This document shows, one piece after another, positions 16,825-28,354 of a stretch of 64,000 nucleotides of DNA. Numbering within the stretch: position 1 is the first letter of the stretch; each line of letters opens with the position of its first letter. The notes below the pieces were generated by a model. That model worked only from the letters and a program-made list of their open reading frames with translations. It did no database searches and had not been told where the DNA came from. This DNA is from Dichotomicrobium sp964540795 (lineage in GTDB: Bacteria > Pseudomonadota > Alphaproteobacteria > Rhizobiales > Rhodomicrobiaceae), in NCBI GenBank assembly GCA_964540795.1, contig CAZINX010000002.1, forward strand, positions 1 to 64,000, read 5' to 3'. The position numbers and the translations under genes were made by a program.

Positions 16825-17811
16825 TTACGACAAAGCGACGTTCGAGCCGGACTGCGGCAGTTCCTTGCCGAAGCAGCGCTGGTAGAATTCGGCCACCAGA
16901 CCGCGCTCCAGTTCGTCGCATTTGTTGAGGAAGCTCAGCGTGAACGCCGTCCCGACATCGCCGAAGATCTCCGCGTTCTCCGCCCAGGTGATGACGGTGC
17001 GCGGGCTCATCACGGTGGACAGATCGCCGTTGATGAAGGCGTTGCGCGTCAGATCGGCGAGCCGCACCATTTTCGAAAGCGTCTCGCGCCCTTCCGGCGT
17101 GTCGAAGGATTTCACCTTCGCCGCGGCGATCCCCACTTCCTCGTCATGGGGCAGATAGTTCAGCGTCACGACGATCGACCAGCGGTCCATCTGCCCCTGG
17201 TTGATCTGCTGCGTGCCGTGATAAAGGCCCGAAGTGTCGCCCAGGCCGACCGTGTTCGTCGTCGCGAACAGACGGAACGCCGGGTGCGGGCGGATCACGC
17301 GGCTCTGGTCGAGAAGAGTCAGCCGGCCCGAAACCTCCAGCACGCGCTGGATCACGAACATCACGTCCGGCCGCCCGGCGTCATACTCGTCGAACACCAG
17401 CGCGACGTTCGATTGCAGCGCCCACGGCAGAATGCCCTCGCGGAACTCGGTGACCTGCTTGCCCTCGCGCACGACAATCGCGTCCTTGCCCACCAGGTCG
17501 ATGCGGCTGACATGGCTGTCCAGGTTGACGCGCACGCAAGGCCAGTTGAGCCGCGCGGCGACCTGCTCGATATGCGTGGACTTGCCGGTGCCGTGATAGC
17601 CCTGCACCATCACGCGGCGGTTGTGGGCGAACCCCGCCAGAATCGCCATGGTGGTGTCCTTGTTGAACAGGTAGTCCGGGTCGAGGTCCGGCACATGCGC
17701 GCTGCCTTGCGAAAAGGCGGGCACTTCCATCTCGGAATCGATCCCGAAAACCTGCCGCACCGACACCTTCATGTCGGGCATGTGGTCCACAGCCGTGGTC
17801 TCAGCACTCAT
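16825..17811 (-). CDS. cobS: Aerobic cobaltochelatase subunit CobS
   Basis: MoxR-like AAA+ ATPase of 328 residues with Walker A G-Y-H-G-T-G-K-S-T at 71-79, Walker B ending V-F-D-E-Y-D and the sensor L-F-A-T-T-N-T. It pairs with CobT to drive cobalt chelation by CobN. The characteristic S-V-R-Q-V-F-G-I-D and N-R-R-V-M-V-Q-G-Y-H-G-T-G segments separate it from general MoxR proteins. The ATG at 17811 gives M-S-A-E-T-T; a GTG two codons upstream is possible. It lies between the J-domain gene and cobT on the same strand, an order common in Hyphomicrobiales. Confidence 0.93.
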   Translation of the reverse strand: MSAETTAVDHMPDMKVSVRQVFGIDSEMEVPAFSQGSAHVPDLDPDYLFNKDTTMAILAGFAHNRRVMVQGYHGTGKSTHIEQVAARLNWPCVRVNLDSHVSRIDLVGKDAIVVREGKQVTEFREGILPWALQSNVALVFDEYDAGRPDVMFVIQRVLEVSGRLTLLDQSRVIRPHPAFRLFATTNTVGLGDTSGLYHGTQQINQGQMDRWSIVVTLNYLPHDEEVGIAAAKVKSFDTPEGRETLSKMVRLADLTRNAFINGDLSTVMSPRTVITWAENAEIFGDVGTAFTLSFLNKCDELERGLVAEFYQRCFGKELPQSGSNVALS

Positions 17812-17922
17812 CAGCACTCATCCAGATTTGTTGCAATTCGGTTCTCTTGCCCCGCAAGATGCGCGGGTTGCGGGGGCCGTGCCTCGTCAGGCCATTCCCT
17901 TGAGGGTGGTCGACAAGCGCGT

Positions 17923-18540
17923 TCAGCACAAGCCGGTCTTCTTGAGATATTTGTACGCCTGAATGACCTCGCGCAGTTTATCCTCGCTGCTGCGGTCGCC
18001 GCCGTTCTGGTCCGGGTGAAGCGTCATCACCAGGCTCTTGAACTGAGCGCGGATGTCGCTTGCAGAGGCATCGGCGTCCAGCCCCAGCGCGCGCAGCGAC
18101 TTCAACTCGGCATTGTGCAGCCGCCGGCCATGCGGCTGGCTCCGGTCATCGCGCGGGTCGGATGCGCCGAAGATGCCGAGCGGATCGGACACATCGAACG
18201 CATAGGCGAAGGCCCGCCAGTCCTGTCCCTTGCCGCCGAGGCCCCCGGTTCCGGTCCCGACATTCCAGGTCGGCCTGTGGCCCGTCATCGCGGACTGCTG
18301 GAAGCTGGCGATCTCGTCGTCGCTCATGCCGCGGAAATAGTTGTATTTCCGGTTGTATTCCCGCACATGCTCGCGGCAGTAGAAGAAGTATTGCCCCTCG
18401 CGGCCGCGGCCTTTCGGCGCGGGATGCGCGCCCGCCCGCGCGCAGCCCGGCCATTCGCAGCGGCGGCTTGTCTGCGCTTCCTCCGGCTTGCGGGCCGGCT
18501 TGACCCGGATGCGGTCGAAATAGGGTGAATCCAGCTTCAT
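17923..18540 (-). CDS. J-domain protein with N-terminal zinc-knuckle-like motif
   Basis: Protein of 205 residues. The C-terminal part (about 143-205) is a J domain with the H-P-D tripeptide at 175-177, which would stimulate a DnaK-type chaperone. The N-terminal part has Cys28, Cys33, Cys55 and His58 in a spacing that could bind zinc, next to an aromatic Y-N-R-K-Y-N-Y-F stretch. The J domain is at the C-terminus and G/F-rich and DnaJ zinc domains are absent, so it is a class C J protein. The ATG at 18540 is chosen because upstream residues of the longer frame look random. Its place upstream of cobS suggests service to the chelatase complex, which is inference. Confidence 0.83.
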   Translation of the reverse strand: MKLDSPYFDRIRVKPARKPEEAQTSRRCEWPGCARAGAHPAPKGRGREGQYFFYCREHVREYNRKYNYFRGMSDDEIASFQQSAMTGHRPTWNVGTGTGGLGGKGQDWRAFAYAFDVSDPLGIFGASDPRDDRSQPHGRRLHNAELKSLRALGLDADASASDIRAQFKSLVMTLHPDQNGGDRSSEDKLREVIQAYKYLKKTGLC

Positions 18541-18692
18541 TGACGTCGTGTGCGCTTGCGGCTGTATATGGGCGCTGAGTATGCTGCTTCGCCGCGGCGG
18601 GCACAAGCGCGCAAAAAGCGCGTTGACAGGCTCACAGCAGCCGGGGGACGAAGCCAGCCTGGCCCATTTCAGCAAGGACCGGAGGTTGCCGC

Positions 18693-18977
18693 ATGTCCGT
18701 CGAGGAATCCATCCGCCAGCATCTGACCGAGGCGTTTTCCCCCACCGTGTTGCGTATCGAAAACGACTCCGCGCGCCATGCCGGCCATGCCGCGATGCGC
18801 GCCGCCGACCCTGTCTCGCCCGGCGAAACCCATTTCACCGTTCATATCGTCGCGGACGCCTTCGAGGGCAAGTCCCGCCTGGAGCGCCACCGGATGGTGA
18901 ACGACGCGCTGAAGGACGAACTCGCCGGGCCGGTCCATGCGCTGAACATCAAGGCGCAGGCCCCGTCGGAAGCGTAG
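18693..18977 (+). CDS. bolA: BolA family protein
   Basis: BolA-type protein of 94 residues: F-x-G-K-S-R-L-E-R-H-R-M-V and V-H-A-L-N-I-K-A are the family signatures, and the conserved histidine in R-H-R is kept. BolA proteins pair with monothiol glutaredoxins to bind iron-sulfur clusters, and some bind DNA to control morphology genes. It starts with ATG at 18693 behind GGAGG. It is divergent from the J-domain gene with 152 bases between starts, and convergent with mutY across a repeat. No grxD is adjacent. Confidence 0.9.
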   Translation: MSVEESIRQHLTEAFSPTVLRIENDSARHAGHAAMRAADPVSPGETHFTVHIVADAFEGKSRLERHRMVNDALKDELAGPVHALNIKAQAPSEA

Positions 18978-19012
18978 AGCGAACTTCGATCAGGCTGAAA
19001 CGACCCCACATT

Positions 19013-19043
19013 CGTCATTGCCGGACTTGATCCGGCAATCCAG
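19013..19043. repeat. Short palindromic repeat, CGTCATTGCCGG type
   Basis: Hairpin with arms GTCATTGCCGGA and TCCGGCAATCC around CTTGA. It is the same short type as the element at 1207-1241. It lies just after bolA, in the gap between convergent bolA and mutY. Confidence 0.65.
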
Positions 19044-19065
19044 CCTTGGAAGTCATTGGCGTGCG

Positions 19066-19099
19066 TGAATGGATGCCCGTGTCAAGCACGGGCATGACA
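19066..19099. repeat. Short palindromic repeat, second copy in the bolA-mutY gap
   Basis: Hairpin with arms ATGCCCGTG and CACGGGCAT around TCAAG, followed by GACA. It is related to the preceding element by design (NNGCCNG-TCAAG-CNGGC). It ends eleven bases from the mutY stop codon. Confidence 0.6.
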
Positions 19100-19109
19100 T
19101 GGCCCTCGC

Positions 19110-20201
19110 TTAGCTAAAAGCGCTCTGGCTGCGCGCGGCGAGGCTTTCGTCAGCGGCCGCGAGCACCTTGCGCATGACGCTGGGCAGCGCCTCGCCCGGC
19201 AGATCGCCGGCAGGCACCCAGCGGCACCCGTTCGGCGCGGACGTCCCGGCCCGCAGGTCGGCGGTAAAGACATCCAGCGTCAGGTGAAAATGCGTAAACG
19301 TGTGCGTCACCGGGGCGAGCACGCGCCGCCAGTCGGCGGCAAGCGGCGCTTCGGCCAATAGCGCGTCCTCCAGGCGCGTTTCGCTCCGCCAGTCTGTGGT
19401 CGGCGGCTCCATCATCCCGCCGAGCAGCCCGCTCTCCGGCCGGCGGCGCAGCAGCACATGGCCATCGGCGCGCCGCGCCACAAAGGCCGCGCCCCGGCGC
19501 TGCGGCCGTTCGGCCTTGGGCGCGCGAACGGGCAGCGTCGCCGCAATACCTTCCGCATGGCCCCGGCAGTCAGCGCGCAGCGGACAGCGCGAACACGCCG
19601 GCGTGCGCGGCGCGCAAATCGTCGCGCCGAGGTCCATCATCGCCTGCGCGAAATCACCGGGGCGCTCAGTCGGCGTCAGCGTCTGCGCCAGCGCGCGCAG
19701 CTTCGGCTTTGCCCCCGGCAGTGGTTCGCGCACCGCAAAAAGTCGCGCAACCACCCGCTCGACATTGCCGTCCACGACCGTCGCCGGCTCGTCGAAGGCG
19801 ATCGCCGCGATCGCCGCGGCGGTGTACGGCCCGACCCCCGGCAGCTTGACCAGCTCGGCGGCCGACGGCGGAAACCGCCCGCCCAACTCGTCCGCCACGA
19901 TCCGCGCGGTCTTGTGCATGTTGCGCGCGCGAGCGTAGTAGCCCAGCCCAGCCCAGGCGGCGAGCACATCTTCAAGCGGCGCGCGCGCCATATCCTCGAT
20001 GCGCGGCCAGCGTTCCCGAAACGCGCGGTAATAAGGCGCGACGGCCTTCACCGTGGTCTGCTGCAGCATCATCTCCGACAGCCAGACACGATAAGGGTCA
20101 GGCCGCTCGCCCGGCGGCGCGCGCCAGGGCAGATCACGCCGCGCCGCATCGTACCAGGCCAGCAAATCTCCCGCGATATCCACCGCCCCCGTCTGCGCCA
20201 A
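19110..20201 (-). CDS. mutY: A/G-specific adenine DNA glycosylase MutY
   Basis: Removes adenine mispaired with 8-oxoguanine. The 363-residue protein has the catalytic Glu43 (S-E-M-M-L-Q-Q-T), the helix-hairpin-helix L-P-G-V-G-P-Y-T-A and catalytic Asp144. Its iron-sulfur cluster set Cys196, Cys203, Cys206, Cys212 has the standard 6-2-5 spacing. The C-terminal NUDIX-like domain (about 225-355) reads the 8-oxoguanine. The start is a TTG at 20201 with GGGAGG six bases upstream; the next in-frame ATG would remove the first helix. It is divergent from the DUF721 gene with about 60 bases between starts, the usual arrangement in this order. Confidence 0.93.
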   Translation of the reverse strand: MAQTGAVDIAGDLLAWYDAARRDLPWRAPPGERPDPYRVWLSEMMLQQTTVKAVAPYYRAFRERWPRIEDMARAPLEDVLAAWAGLGYYARARNMHKTARIVADELGGRFPPSAAELVKLPGVGPYTAAAIAAIAFDEPATVVDGNVERVVARLFAVREPLPGAKPKLRALAQTLTPTERPGDFAQAMMDLGATICAPRTPACSRCPLRADCRGHAEGIAATLPVRAPKAERPQRRGAAFVARRADGHVLLRRRPESGLLGGMMEPPTTDWRSETRLEDALLAEAPLAADWRRVLAPVTHTFTHFHLTLDVFTADLRAGTSAPNGCRWVPAGDLPGEALPSVMRKVLAAADESLAARSQSAFS

Positions 20202-20262
20202 CTACGCCTCCCGAACGAATCACTATTCTCTAGCCTGTGCTGCTTCTGACATGGGGGAAGGT

Positions 20263-20820
20263 ATGGCGCAAACGACGGCGTATCCGGCGGCGAAGCGGCG
20301 CGGCAAGCGCGCGCCCTCACCCAATTTCACGCCCGATGCGCGCAATCGCTACAGCGCGCCGAAGCCGGCCGGCGCCTTTACGCCGAGTCTGACGCGCCCG
20401 GCCTTCGAGAAGTTCGGCTTCCCAGCCGCCGCGCTGCTGACCGACTGGGCCGCGATCGCCGGGCCGGATCTGGCCGTCTACTCCGCGCCCGAGCGCCTCA
20501 AATGGCCGCGCCAGCCAGACGCGCCGGAGGAGGCCCGCGGGCAGCCCGCGGCCACGCTCGTGCTGCGCGTTGACGGACCGCGCGCCATCGAGTTGCAGCA
20601 TCGCCTGCCCCAGCTTATCGAGCGCATCAACAGCTATTTCGGCTTCCGCGCCGTCGCGCAAATCCGGCTCTACCAAGCGCCGCTGGCGCGCTCGCCCGAC
20701 GACCGACAGCCGCCGCCGAAGATCGCGCCCCGCGCCGACCGCCGCGGCCTGGTCAAGCGCATCCGCGACCCGCGCCTGCGCACCGCGCTGTCGCGCATTG
20801 CCGCCGCGATCGACGCCTGA
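20263..20820 (+). CDS. DUF721/DciA-like protein
   Basis: Protein of 185 residues with a DUF721 domain from about 40 to 160: a basic N-terminus, W-A-x-I-A-G-P-D-L near 65, and L-V-L-R-V-D-G-P-R-A-I-E-L-Q-H near 105. DUF721 includes DciA, the loader of the replicative helicase in bacteria without DnaC. This protein sits in the conserved mutY - DUF721 - dsbA - smc order rather than at a replication locus, so DciA function is plausible but not proven. I chose the ATG at 20263 behind GGGGGAAGG instead of the ATG four codons upstream. The C-terminal tail is Arg/Pro-rich. Confidence 0.78.
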   Translation: MAQTTAYPAAKRRGKRAPSPNFTPDARNRYSAPKPAGAFTPSLTRPAFEKFGFPAAALLTDWAAIAGPDLAVYSAPERLKWPRQPDAPEEARGQPAATLVLRVDGPRAIELQHRLPQLIERINSYFGFRAVAQIRLYQAPLARSPDDRQPPPKIAPRADRRGLVKRIRDPRLRTALSRIAAAIDA

Positions 20821-21016
20821 TCACGGCTCGGCGCTGTTGCACACTGACCACACTTTTTTGTGACTTTGCAGCGCCCCGGGATTCCTCTGGAATGCCGCTG
20901 AGGGGCCGCTTTCTTGCCCCAGGTTGCCAATAATCCGGCCTCAACATTAGATTGTTTCAAAGGCGTGGGGTTCGCCCGCGTCAGGCCAGAATTCCGATGC
21001 TCAGGAGCAACAGCAG

Positions 21017-21862
21017 ATGACCAAGTCCCGTTCCAAGGCCCAGTTCGTTTTCCGCCCGGCCGTCGCGGTGGCCGGGCTGTCGGTGTTGGGCGTTATCATG
21101 CTCAGCGCGCTGCACGAGGTGTCCGCCCCCGGTGTCGTCGCGCGCGAAGCCGGCAAGCCGCAGACCGAAACCGTCACGAGCGAACCGGCAATAGCGGCGG
21201 CGGACACGGCCGCCGGCGAACAATCTCCCGCCGTGCAGACGCACGAAGAGTCTGCCGCGCGAACGCAGGAAGAGCCGGCCCGCGTCGCCGAGGCGCAGAC
21301 CGCCGCTTCGGACGCTCAGTCCGGCGGCCAGCAACTCGAAGACATCGTCCTCGGCGATCCCGATGCGCCCGTCACGGTGATCGAATACGCCTCGATGACC
21401 TGCTCGCACTGCGCGTCCTTCCACACCGACACGCTGCCGCAACTCAAGGAGCAGTATATCGATACCGGAAAGGTGAAATTCGTCCTGCGCGAGTTCCCGC
21501 TGGACAATCTGGCGGCGGCGGCCTCGCTACTCGCGCGCTGCGTCGATCAGGACAACTACTACGATTTCGTGGATGTGCTGTTCGAGAAGCAGTCGCAGTG
21601 GGCCAATGCCGACGATCCGCTACAGGAACTGCGCCAGATTTCCAAGCTCGCAGGGTTCACAGAGGCGCGCTTCAACAGCTGCCTGCGCGATCAGGAAAAG
21701 CTCGACTACATCCAGCAGGTGCGCGACGCTGGCAACCAGAAATACGACATCCGCTCCACGCCGACGCTCATCATCAACGGGCAGAAGCTGGAGGGCAACC
21801 AGTCGATCTCCGCGCTCCAGCGGGTCATCGACCCGATGCTGAACGAGGCCGAGGAAAGCTGA
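21017..21862 (+). CDS. Membrane-anchored DsbA-like thiol:disulfide oxidoreductase
   Basis: Protein of 281 residues. A basic start and one membrane anchor or uncleaved signal (about 10-33) are followed by a polar Ala/Glu-rich spacer (about 35-105) and a DsbA-like thioredoxin domain. The active-site motif Cys129-Ser-His-Cys132 and the cis-proline segment S-T-P-T-L-I-I-N-G are present. The extra Cys in L-L-A-R-C matches the bacterial DsbA/BdbD-like family next to smc in alphaproteobacteria. It should oxidise or shuffle disulfides in the periplasm. A second, shorter homologue starts 25 bases downstream, so the two are probably one transcript. Confidence 0.85.
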   Translation: MTKSRSKAQFVFRPAVAVAGLSVLGVIMLSALHEVSAPGVVAREAGKPQTETVTSEPAIAAADTAAGEQSPAVQTHEESAARTQEEPARVAEAQTAASDAQSGGQQLEDIVLGDPDAPVTVIEYASMTCSHCASFHTDTLPQLKEQYIDTGKVKFVLREFPLDNLAAAASLLARCVDQDNYYDFVDVLFEKQSQWANADDPLQELRQISKLAGFTEARFNSCLRDQEKLDYIQQVRDAGNQKYDIRSTPTLIINGQKLEGNQSISALQRVIDPMLNEAEES

Positions 21863-21887
21863 GCATCACGCAGCGTCGGGAGGCGGG

Positions 21888-22595
21888 ATGACCGGACGTA
21901 AGACGTTGGCGGGCCGTGCCGTAAGCCTTGCCCGCTCCGCTGCAGTCCTGGGCGTCGTCGTGGCCCTCGCAGGCTGCGCCGGCGGACAGGTCAGCCAGCC
22001 GCAAACGCTGGAGGCCATGATCGCCTCGGGCGCGGGGCCGACGCTGGAGATGCTCAAGAAGCCCGGTCCGCTGCCCGAGCGCGCGATGGGCGACCCGGAC
22101 GCGCCTGTCACGGTGATCGAGTACGCCTCGCTCACCTGCCCTTATTGCCGCCGCTTCCATGCCGATGTCTTCCCGCGCTTCAAACGCAATTTCATCGACA
22201 CCGGCAAGGTGCATTTCATCTACCGCGAATTCCCGATCGGACGCAGCGCCGGGGCGGCGGCCATTGCCGCGCGCTGCCTGCCGGAGGAGCACTATTTCGC
22301 GGCCAACTGGAAGCTCCTCGCCGAGCAGCGCCGCTGGGTCGCGCAGCAAATCCGCTACGACGCGATCTACGAAGTTGTGCAAGAATTCGGCCTGGACCGC
22401 GCCGCCTTTGACAGCTGCATGGAGAATCAAACGATAATCGATGGCCTGAAGCAGGTGAAGCAGCGCGGGCGCGATCTGGGGGTTGCCGCCACGCCGACGA
22501 TCTTCGTCAATACGGAGATGCGCCGTGGCGGGGTCAGCTACGAAGACCTGGTCAAGCTGATCGAGGCCAAGACCGACGCCGCGCCGCAGGGCTAG
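21888..22595 (+). CDS. DsbA-like thiol:disulfide oxidoreductase, predicted lipoprotein
   Basis: Paralogue of the preceding gene (235 residues). The hydrophobic start ends in a lipobox L-A-G-C with Cys30, so it is probably lipid-anchored rather than held by a membrane helix. The thioredoxin domain carries Cys84-Pro-Tyr-Cys87 and cis-proline in A-A-T-P-T-I-F-V-N. The phrase G-D-P-D-A-P-V-T-V-I-E-Y-A-S is shared by both copies, pointing to tandem duplication. The C-P-Y-C centre differs from the C-S-H-C of the first copy, suggesting different redox potentials. It lies just upstream of smc, with 49 bases to the start I chose there. Confidence 0.85.
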   Translation: MTGRKTLAGRAVSLARSAAVLGVVVALAGCAGGQVSQPQTLEAMIASGAGPTLEMLKKPGPLPERAMGDPDAPVTVIEYASLTCPYCRRFHADVFPRFKRNFIDTGKVHFIYREFPIGRSAGAAAIAARCLPEEHYFAANWKLLAEQRRWVAQQIRYDAIYEVVQEFGLDRAAFDSCMENQTIIDGLKQVKQRGRDLGVAATPTIFVNTEMRRGGVSYEDLVKLIEAKTDAAPQG

Positions 22596-22644
22596 GCCCG
22601 CTTGTGCCCGCTTCCCTGTTCCGTTGAGCGAAAGGGCGCTTGCC

Positions 22645-26100
<3,456 letters not shown>

Positions 26101-26255
26101 GCGCCGCGCGAGAATTCGCAACCGATTTTCACCGGAAAAACATGCCGTTAGCTGCGTTTTCTTGGCGCTTGACACTGCCAAGGCCCCTGTCTAAGTTGCG
26201 CGCGGCTGAACGCGGGCAACCCCTACCGGCGCATACCAAGGCCCAAGGAGACGGG

Positions 26256-26618
26256 ATGGCCCCCTCCGATCCTGGTGACGATAAAGACGGCGAGGACAGG
26301 TCTTCGACCGAATCGATACGCAAGCGGCTGGACAGGCTCGGCCACGAACTGGACGAGGTCGAAAAGAAGCATAAGCCGCCGGAGTACGACACTGGCGCGC
26401 GCAGCGGAGCGCTCGGCTATGCGTTCCGGCTCGGCGCCGAGATGGTCGTGGCTATCGTCGTCAGCGGCGTGATCGGCTGGACGCTCGACTCGTGGCTGGA
26501 GACGTCGCCCGCGTTTCTGATTCTGTTTCTGGTGCTCGGCACCGGCGCAGGCATCCTCGGGGCGGTTCGCTCAGCGCAGCGGATGCAGAAAGACTACCGC
26601 GGCGGCGACAAGAGTTAA
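26256..26618 (+). CDS. atpI: ATP synthase accessory protein AtpI
   Basis: Protein of 120 residues with a hydrophilic, charged N-terminus (about 1-50) and two membrane segments (about 55-75 and 85-105) ending in R-S-A-Q-R-M-Q-K-D-Y. It fits the alphaproteobacterial AtpI/AtpQ type that helps assemble the c-ring and possibly supplies magnesium. AAGGAG precedes the ATG at 26256. The longer frame would overlap the smc stop and is rejected. It opens the F0 gene cluster, with a ten-base gap to atpB. Confidence 0.85.
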   Translation: MAPSDPGDDKDGEDRSSTESIRKRLDRLGHELDEVEKKHKPPEYDTGARSGALGYAFRLGAEMVVAIVVSGVIGWTLDSWLETSPAFLILFLVLGTGAGILGAVRSAQRMQKDYRGGDKS

Positions 26619-26628
26619 GGGACGAAGC

Positions 26629-27477
26629 GTGGCGACGGAGACGAACGAAAGCGGCGCTCAGGCGCAGGGAACCGAGACGGCGGCCCCGCAGACGCAGGCC
26701 GCAGAGGCCGCGCAAGGCGCCGAAACCAACGGCGATTCCCTGGCGGCCGTGTTTGATCCGATGAAGCAGTTCGAGATCAAGCGGCTCGTGGAACTGAACT
26801 TCTTCGGCCTCGATGCCTCCTTCACGAATTCTTCGCTGATGATGGTGATCGGCGTTACGCTGGTGAGCGTGTTTCTCATCGGCAGCATGCGCGGCCGCGC
26901 GCTGGTGCCCGACCGTCTGCAGTCGATGGCCGAGTTGTCCTATGAATTCGTGGCCAACATGGTCCGCGACAACGCCGGCAGCGAGGGGATGCGGTTCTTC
27001 CCGTTCATCTTCACGCTGTTTTTCTACATCCTCATCATGAACATGCTCGGCATGTTCCCCTACTCGTTCACGGTGACCAGCCACATCATCGTCACGGTGG
27101 CTCTGGCGCTGCTGGTGTTTTTCGCCGTCACCATCTTCGGCTTCATTCGCAACGGCGCGAAGTTCCTCAGGCTATTCGTCCCCTCGGGCGTGCCGGTCTG
27201 GCTGCTGCCATTGCTCGTCCCGATCGAGATCATCTCGTATCTCGTGCGGCCGTTCAGCCTGTCGGTGCGTCTGTTCGCGAACATGATGGCGGGGCACACC
27301 ATGCTGAAGGTGTTCGCCGGTTTCGTCGTCACGCTTGGCATCACGGGCGGGTGGGCGCCGCTTTTGTTCATGGTGGCATTCACGGGGCTGGAAATCCTCA
27401 TCGCCTTTCTACAGGCGTTCGTCTTCGCTGTGTTGAGCTGCATCTATCTGAATGATGCGCTTCATCCCGAGCATTGA
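26629..27477 (+). CDS. atpB: F0F1 ATP synthase subunit a
   Basis: Proton-channel subunit a of the ATP synthase, 282 residues. The polar N-terminal extension rich in Ala, Gln and Thr (about 1-40) precedes the membrane helices. The essential arginine lies in L-S-V-R-L-F-A-N-M-M-A-G-H, and the C-terminal F-L-Q-A-F-V-F-A-V-L helix is typical. The start is GTG at 26629 behind TAAGGGA. Subunit a works with the c-ring encoded next; the F1 genes lie elsewhere, as usual in alphaproteobacteria. Confidence 0.94.
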   Translation: MATETNESGAQAQGTETAAPQTQAAEAAQGAETNGDSLAAVFDPMKQFEIKRLVELNFFGLDASFTNSSLMMVIGVTLVSVFLIGSMRGRALVPDRLQSMAELSYEFVANMVRDNAGSEGMRFFPFIFTLFFYILIMNMLGMFPYSFTVTSHIIVTVALALLVFFAVTIFGFIRNGAKFLRLFVPSGVPVWLLPLLVPIEIISYLVRPFSLSVRLFANMMAGHTMLKVFAGFVVTLGITGGWAPLLFMVAFTGLEILIAFLQAFVFAVLSCIYLNDALHPEH

Positions 27478-27530
27478 GCTCATCATCAATCAATCATCTA
27501 TCTTTAACCGATGCCCAAAAGGAGAAGGTC

Positions 27531-27758
27531 ATGGAAGCGGAAGCTGCGAAGTTCATCGGCGCGGGTCTGGCGTGTTTTGCGCTGATCGGCGCCGGTCTTG
27601 CGATTGGCAACATTTTCTCGAATTTCCTCGCCGGCGCGCTGCGCAATCCGTCGGCTGCGCCGGGGCAGTTCCCGAACCTGCTGCTGGGCTTCGCGCTGGC
27701 CGAAGCGACTGGCCTGTTCGGCCTGCTGGTGGCGCTGATCATCCTGTTCGTGTTCTGA
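27531..27758 (+). CDS. atpE: F0F1 ATP synthase subunit c
   Basis: Two-helix c-ring subunit of 75 residues. Helix 1 has the small-residue pattern G-A-G-L-A-x-x-A-L-I-G-A-G-L-A-I-G, the loop has R-N-P, and helix 2 carries the ion-binding Glu58 in A-L-A-E-A-T-G. The residues after Glu58 are Ala-Thr and the helix 1 glutamine is lacking, so it should bind protons rather than sodium. The ATG at 27531 stands behind AAAAGGAGAAGG, an exceptionally strong ribosome site fitting the high copy number of subunit c. The frame can be read from 27474, but the extra residues are not family-like. Confidence 0.95.
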   Translation: MEAEAAKFIGAGLACFALIGAGLAIGNIFSNFLAGALRNPSAAPGQFPNLLLGFALAEATGLFGLLVALIILFVF

Positions 27759-27856
27759 GACGCGACGCTGTTAGCCGGGATATTGCGGCGGGCCGATCGT
27801 GGTTACGCCGCGCCGCCCGTCCATTGACCTGAGAATCCGCTCGCCACGGAGGTGTC

Positions 27857-28354
27857 ATGCCCCAGCTTGATTTCGCCGACTACGCGCCGCAGCTCGTCTG
27901 GCTGGTCATCACATTCGGCATCATGTACCTGCTGATGGCGCGCGTGGCGCTGCCGCGCATCTCCACCGTGATCGAGGAGCGCCGCGACCGCATAGCCAAC
28001 GATCTCGCGCAAGCGGAGCAACTGCGCCGGGAGACCGACGAGGCCATTGCCGCATACGAAAAGGCGCTGGCCGACGCCAAGGCGCGGGCTGGCGCCATCG
28101 CGCAGGAAACACGCGACCGGCTGAACGAAGAACTGGCGCAGGAACGCGAGCAGAAAGAAGCCGAAATCAACGAACGTCTGGAACGGGCCGAACAGGAGAT
28201 CGCCAGGACGAAGGAGCAGGCGCTCTCGCATGTTGAGGAGATCGCCCGGGATACAACCGCCGCGCTGGTCGAGCAGTTGCTCGGCGAAAAGGTCGGCGGC
28301 GAGATCCTTGATACGGCAGTCTCGCGCGCCGCTGGCAAGCATGGAGCGGCCTGA
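27857..28354 (+). CDS. atpF': F0F1 ATP synthase subunit b'
   Basis: Peripheral-stalk subunit b' of 165 residues: a membrane helix near 15-35 (Q-L-V-W-L-V-I-T-F-G-I-M-Y-L), then P-R-I-S-T-V-I-E-E-R-R-D-R-I and a long coiled coil. Alphaproteobacteria and phototrophs carry two b-type subunits; this is the first and most b'-like. Its stop overlaps the start of atpF in TGATG, implying translational coupling and balanced synthesis. GGAGG stands just before the ATG. The 98 bases separating it from atpE hold no gene. Confidence 0.92.
   Translation: MPQLDFADYAPQLVWLVITFGIMYLLMARVALPRISTVIEERRDRIANDLAQAEQLRRETDEAIAAYEKALADAKARAGAIAQETRDRLNEELAQEREQKEAEINERLERAEQEIARTKEQALSHVEEIARDTTAALVEQLLGEKVGGEILDTAVSRAAGKHGAA

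Noticed and set aside
16825..17811. CobS considered as a MoxR-type ATPase of a stress or phage-defence MoxR-VWA complex
   Set aside because: Together with CobT's acidic linker and VWA domain, and CobS-specific N-terminal sequence, cobaltochelatase is the better match; no defence partner genes are near.
17146..18528. 460-residue open frame on the plus strand
   Set aside because: It is antisense to cobS and the J-domain gene, with composition typical of a shadow frame; the minus-strand genes have clear motifs.
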